This document shows positions 60,535-64,000 of a stretch of DNA of 64,000 bases, in pieces. The notes beneath the pieces were generated by a model. That model had not been told where the DNA came from, made no database searches, and saw nothing but the letters and a program-made list of their open reading frames with translations. A program made the translations under genes and the position numbers. Source of the DNA: Thermoguttaceae bacterium (GTDB lineage Bacteria; Planctomycetota; Planctomycetia; Pirellulales; Thermoguttaceae); contig JAFQXE010000019.1 of assembly GCA_017407125.1 (NCBI GenBank), forward strand, positions 1 through 64,000. The letters are read 5' to 3'. The first letter of the stretch is position 1, and each line of letters starts with the position of its first letter.

Positions 60535-61677
60535 ATGAAAAACATCGGCATTTTATCTGGACGTCGAATTACAAAGTCCTTTTCAGCGTTTACCTTGGTT
60601 GAATTATTGGTTGTAATTTCGATTATTGGCGTTTTAATGGGGCTTTTGCTGCCAGCCGTTAACGGAGCGCGAGAATCCGCTCGACGCCTGCAGTGCAATA
60701 ACAACTCTCATCAGCTTGCCTTGGCGTGCATTGTCTACTCGGAAAAACACGAGTGCTTTCCCCCTGCTCTGGTTCCCACAACCAAACCAACAAACTTGTA
60801 CACAAACATTGATGGACCTGTTTACAACAATCAGCGAGAAAACTGGGTCATTCTGGCTCTCCCCATGATGGAACAGACGTCGTTTTACGAAGAAATTTAC
60901 GACTTGATGTCAAACAGCAGTTTTTTGAGTACGTCGATTTCAGAAAATGGCTTCACGCCCAAGTCCGGCAAATCGCCGTACGCTAAAATGGATGAATTGC
61001 GCGCTCGCGAAATCAGTACGTTCCTTTGTCCTTCAGACAGAAACAACCGTACGCCATTTATGGACAGCGCTGGAAACAATTGGGGCAGAATCAACTACGG
61101 CGCCAATATTGGCTTGTGCCCTGTTACAGAAATGGGCAACATGGGCAACTGGCAGAAATCGTCATTTTGCGGCGTAATGGGACCACGATTTTCACTTACG
61201 CCGGAACAGATTTCCGACGGCGCGTCCAATACGATTTTGCTTTCAGAACTGCGTTCCGGATTAAACAACATGGATAGCCGCGGAACGTGGGCTTTGGGCG
61301 GCGCGGGGCCAAGCGCAACCTCTGGAAACGGCTCTTACGGAGGTCAAGCCGCTGGACCAAACAACTCCAATCCCGATTCGGACTCCGTTCAGTTTTGCAG
61401 CTCTATCGGAATATCCGATCCTAATGAACGCGCTCGACTTGGAATGCCGTGCACCGGAAGTTCCAACATTCGCGCTACCGCTAGAAGCATGCACAAAGGC
61501 GGCGTCAATACGGCGTTTGCCGACGGGAGCGTTCACTGGATTTCCGATGGAATCGATATCAGCGCTTCGGTTGTTCCGGACAAAACCACCGCCGACGCTG
61601 GAGAACCATTATTCACGATTTGGGACTGTCTGCTTCTGTCCAAAGACGGAAAGACTTTTTCCATGCAAGATTTATAA
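60535..61677 (+). CDS. DUF1559 pilin-like protein, first of a tandem array
   Basis: 380 aa. Pilin-type leader F-S-A-F-T-L-V-E-L-L-V-V (about 18-29), with Ala instead of Gly before the cleavage Phe. A membrane/assembly helix and a DUF1559 body follow: Q-R-E-N-W-V-I, S-T-F-L-C-P-S-D-R, G-A-S-N-T-I-L-L, and the terminal H-K-G-G-V-N-T-A-F-A-D-G (H-X9-DG). It is clearly paralogous to the next two genes. These may form filaments or be carried by a type II/IV-like machinery that is not in the window. Confidence 0.93.
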   Translation: MKNIGILSGRRITKSFSAFTLVELLVVISIIGVLMGLLLPAVNGARESARRLQCNNNSHQLALACIVYSEKHECFPPALVPTTKPTNLYTNIDGPVYNNQRENWVILALPMMEQTSFYEEIYDLMSNSSFLSTSISENGFTPKSGKSPYAKMDELRAREISTFLCPSDRNNRTPFMDSAGNNWGRINYGANIGLCPVTEMGNMGNWQKSSFCGVMGPRFSLTPEQISDGASNTILLSELRSGLNNMDSRGTWALGGAGPSATSGNGSYGGQAAGPNNSNPDSDSVQFCSSIGISDPNERARLGMPCTGSSNIRATARSMHKGGVNTAFADGSVHWISDGIDISASVVPDKTTADAGEPLFTIWDCLLLSKDGKTFSMQDL

Positions 61678-61743
61678 CATGCGTTGGGATAACGTATAAG
61701 GTTAAGGAAAAGGAAATGGAATATTTCTTTTTTATTTCTTAAT

Positions 61744-61868
61744 CTCGCAACTCGCAACTCGCAACTCGCTCCGTGGGTTAAAACCCACGGCTATTGACTT
61801 TGAACCGCTAAAGCGGTTCTAGCGGAAGCGCAAGCGCCGAGAATATTTTTTCTCGCAACTCGCAACTT
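61744..61868. repeat. TTGCGAG units and R3 element (copy 3, inverted)
   Basis: CTCGCAACTCGCAACTCGC (61744-61770 and a shorter copy at 61853-61868) flank an R3 element: CCGTGGGTTAAAACCCACGG (61771-61790) and GAACCGC/GCGGTTC (61802-61819), in reverse order compared with copies at 20127 and 34911. Lies between two DUF1559 genes. Confidence 0.8.
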
Positions 61869-61884
61869 AATAACCCTAATAATC

Positions 61885-63009
61885 ATGAAATTCAGAACTT
61901 TTAATCGTCTTGCCGGTTTTACGCTGGTTGAACTGTTGGTTGTCATTACTATTATTGGAATGATTATCGGCATGCTTCTGCCGGCAGTCAACTCAGCCCG
62001 AGAAGCGTCTCGGGGAATGCAGTGCCGCAATAACCTCAAACAACTTGCGTTGGCATCGCTGGGATACGAACAAACTCACGAGATGCTGCCGCCGGCATGC
62101 ACGCAGTCTGGAACAGTTCCAAATAAAAAGACCGACGTTGCCGCCATGACTCCACTCAATCAAAGGGAAAACTGGATTATTCACATTCTCCCTAACCTGG
62201 ATCAGGCAACCCTGTACGAAGAATTTGTCGCGTATTTGAAAGATAACACGAAAGGGATTGGCGAATCCTTCTCGACAATTACCGGTCAGCCGTCCATGGC
62301 GGATATTCGGTCGCGAGAAATCAGCACGTTCCTCTGCCCGACAGACCGTCTCAATCGAACTCCGTATGTAGACGATTCCGGCAATTCTTGGGGACGCTGC
62401 AACTACGCCGCCAATATTGGAACAGGTCAGGCTGAAAAGATGGGCAACATTTCCTGGTGGAGCAAACCAAACGCCAAGGGCGTTATGGGACCCAGAATGA
62501 GCGTCCGCATTACCGATATCAAAGACGGCGCGTCCAACACAATTCTCATCGGAGAAATCCGCGCGGGGGTTAACTCCTCAGACCCTCGTGGAACGTGGGC
62601 GATGGGCGGAGCTGGTCCAAGCGCAACAGCGAAAAACGGCTTCCTGGGCGGACAAGCTTACGGTCCCAACGCGGCTGACCCTGCCAATCCGGGTTATGGC
62701 GACTACGTTTATAATTGCAAACAGGCTCTTTTGGGTACGGACGCCAAAGAACGAATTCGTATCGGCCTGCCTTGTCAGGAAGGCGCCATGACCAACGTTC
62801 AGGCAACCAACCGCAGCTTGCACCCCGGCGGAGTCAATGTCGCGTTTGCCGACGGCGGCGCCAGGTTTATTCCAAATACCGTCGCTCTGGGAACCGTTTC
62901 CAATATTACGGACGCAAACGCTTTAGACAAATTCAGCGAGCTGGGCGTTTGGGACAGACTGGTTTTGTCTTCAGACGGTCAATCCATTGACGCGGACGCA
63001 CTTCAATAA
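61885..63009 (+). CDS. DUF1559 pilin-like protein, second of the array
   Basis: 374 aa. Leader A-G-F-T-L-V-E-L-L-V-V (11-21) and the full DUF1559 body. The stretches S-T-F-L-C-P-T-D-R, G-A-S-N-T-I-L-I-G-E and R-G-T-W-A-M-G-G-A-G-P-S-A-T match the first gene closely, showing a recent duplication. It ends with H-P-G-G-V-N-V-A-F-A-D-G. The upstream gap has an R3 repeat and no clear promoter, so it may be read from the promoter at 60390. Confidence 0.93.
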   Translation: MKFRTFNRLAGFTLVELLVVITIIGMIIGMLLPAVNSAREASRGMQCRNNLKQLALASLGYEQTHEMLPPACTQSGTVPNKKTDVAAMTPLNQRENWIIHILPNLDQATLYEEFVAYLKDNTKGIGESFSTITGQPSMADIRSREISTFLCPTDRLNRTPYVDDSGNSWGRCNYAANIGTGQAEKMGNISWWSKPNAKGVMGPRMSVRITDIKDGASNTILIGEIRAGVNSSDPRGTWAMGGAGPSATAKNGFLGGQAYGPNAADPANPGYGDYVYNCKQALLGTDAKERIRIGLPCQEGAMTNVQATNRSLHPGGVNVAFADGGARFIPNTVALGTVSNITDANALDKFSELGVWDRLVLSSDGQSIDADALQ

Positions 63010-63048
63010 ACAGCATTTTATAACGCAACCTTATTACACTATATTGTC

Positions 63049-64000
63049 ATGAACGTATCCACTTGTAATTATCGTAACGGTTCAACGCGGCGCGGTTCAG
63101 GATTTACTCTTGTGGAACTGCTGGTTGTCATAACCATTATTGGAGTTCTTATCAGCATGCTCATGCCGGCGGTTAACGCCGCTCGAGAATCGGCAAACAG
63201 AGCCAGTTGCTCCAACAACATCAAACAGCTTGCTCTTGCCTGTTTGAATTACGACCAATCCTGGAAAGCCCTGCCGTGCGCCTGCACTCAAACCGGAACC
63301 TGGTTGGAACGCTGTAACGGCAACGGCGTTCAACCTCTGCCAACCAACCAGCGAGAGAACTGGGTTATCATGATTTTGCCGTATATAGAGCAAACAGCCC
63401 TGTTTAACAGCTTCGTCGAAAAGTTTGAGGAAAACAATGCCAATCACGCCAACGCGACCGCTATTGGCGATAAAAAGTTTGAACACTTGCGGGAAATAGA
63501 ACTTCCCGTTATGAAATGCCCATCCGACGCCAATAATCGAATACCCTATACATACAACGTCGATAATACAAAGTGGGCGCGCGGCAACTACGGAGCCAAC
63601 ATGGGTCTGACGCTGGCAGACTATCTCGGGCATGACACCTGGTGGACGAACACCGGCGCCCGCGGGGTTATGGGTCCACGTCACTCGCTCTCCACGGGAG
63701 AAATTTCAGACGGAACTTCCAACACGATTTTGTTGGCTGAACTTCGTTCCGGGCTTTCCGCCAAAGACATCCGCGGAACGTGGTCGATGGGCGGCGCGGG
63801 CTCAAGCGCTACGTGCCGCAACGGATACATCTGCGGCGACGACAACGGACCCAACTATCTGGTTGAAGGGTCAGACGACATTTATCAATGCTCTTCCAGC
63901 GGAATGGGAATCGTTTCCAAAGAGCGTCAGCGGCTGAAAATGCCATGCGGCGAAGGAACCAACTCTAACCGTCAGGCTACTACCCGAAGCATGCACCAGG
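63049..64000 (+). CDS. DUF1559 pilin-like protein, third of the array, 3' end outside the window
   Basis: Open to the window edge; 317 residues visible from ATG 63049. Leader G-S-G-F-T-L-V-E-L-L-V-V. The same landmarks occur: M-K-C-P-S-D-A, G-T-S-N-T-I-L-L-A-E and R-G-T-W-S-M-G-G-A-G. Only 39 bp separate it from the second gene, so the two are co-transcribed. The H-X9-DG end is not reached (the window stops after S-M-H-Q). Confidence 0.92.
   Translation, partial: MNVSTCNYRNGSTRRGSGFTLVELLVVITIIGVLISMLMPAVNAARESANRASCSNNIKQLALACLNYDQSWKALPCACTQTGTWLERCNGNGVQPLPTNQRENWVIMILPYIEQTALFNSFVEKFEENNANHANATAIGDKKFEHLREIELPVMKCPSDANNRIPYTYNVDNTKWARGNYGANMGLTLADYLGHDTWWTNTGARGVMGPRHSLSTGEISDGTSNTILLAELRSGLSAKDIRGTWSMGGAGSSATCRNGYICGDDNGPNYLVEGSDDIYQCSSSGMGIVSKERQRLKMPCGEGTNSNRQATTRSMHQ

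Overview
The window looks like a chromosomal piece of a Planctomycete of moderate G+C. The evidence is several pilin-like DUF1559 proteins with the H-X9-DG C-terminus, DUF1080 proteins, secreted caspase/SUMF1 fusions, GH97, and many dispersed palindromic repeats between genes. This placement rests on protein families only; there is no rRNA and I recognise no tRNA gene. A gut- or anoxia-associated lineage is plausible (4Fe-4S PurF, a RACE-type corrinoid activator, iron-dependent ADH), but that is inference.

Layout. 1-205: tail of a DUF1080 protein. 566-9524: a low-GC accessory island with eleven same-strand genes ending in a clear terminator. Six are small, mostly membrane-anchored proteins built from only two repeated domains (called A and B here). 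They surround an AAA+ ATPase and a TerB-like protein. After a 619-bp gap come a zinc-ribbon dynamin-like GTPase and two coiled-coil proteins. I do not recognise this combination as a described system; it is the best candidate here for a new membrane-remodelling, stress or defence system. 9820-22198: two secreted caspase-like/SUMF1 proteins (one has lost its caspase core and gained SUMF1 copies), a CarA lacking its glutaminase residues and carrying a Cys/His-rich insert, two small hypotheticals, a GGDEF protein, PdxA and PurF. 22480-28548: an FAD/Fe-S dehydrogenase, two SDR enzymes and an NrnA-like DHH phosphoesterase, probably co-transcribed. 28756-34654: GlyRS, a small membrane protein, RicT and GH97. 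34655-44168: a repeat-rich stretch with a SUKH immunity-like gene, a GC-rich condensation-domain gene, a CCA-type nucleotidyltransferase, a RACE protein, YacG and three membrane hypotheticals. 44169-60087: mostly housekeeping (TrmL, Dcd, an IMP-family phosphatase, DksA-like fusion, HtrA, AraD, ApbE, IlvC, Fe-ADH, CtpA, DUF1080, TruA) plus one DUF1559/lipoprotein pair. 60535-64000: a tandem array of three DUF1559 genes, the last cut by the window edge.

Genes that probably work together: the island 566-9524; DksA-HtrA-AraD (araD overlaps htrA by 4 bp); dcd-trmL (5-bp gap); the 22480-28548 run; and the DUF1559/lipoprotein pair. Intergenic DNA is unusually rich in repeats. At least six families were seen, including a 195-bp element with perfect 27-bp inverted ends, an element with two palindromes found three times, and a 15-mer found five times. 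Coordinates of repeat copies are approximate at their edges.
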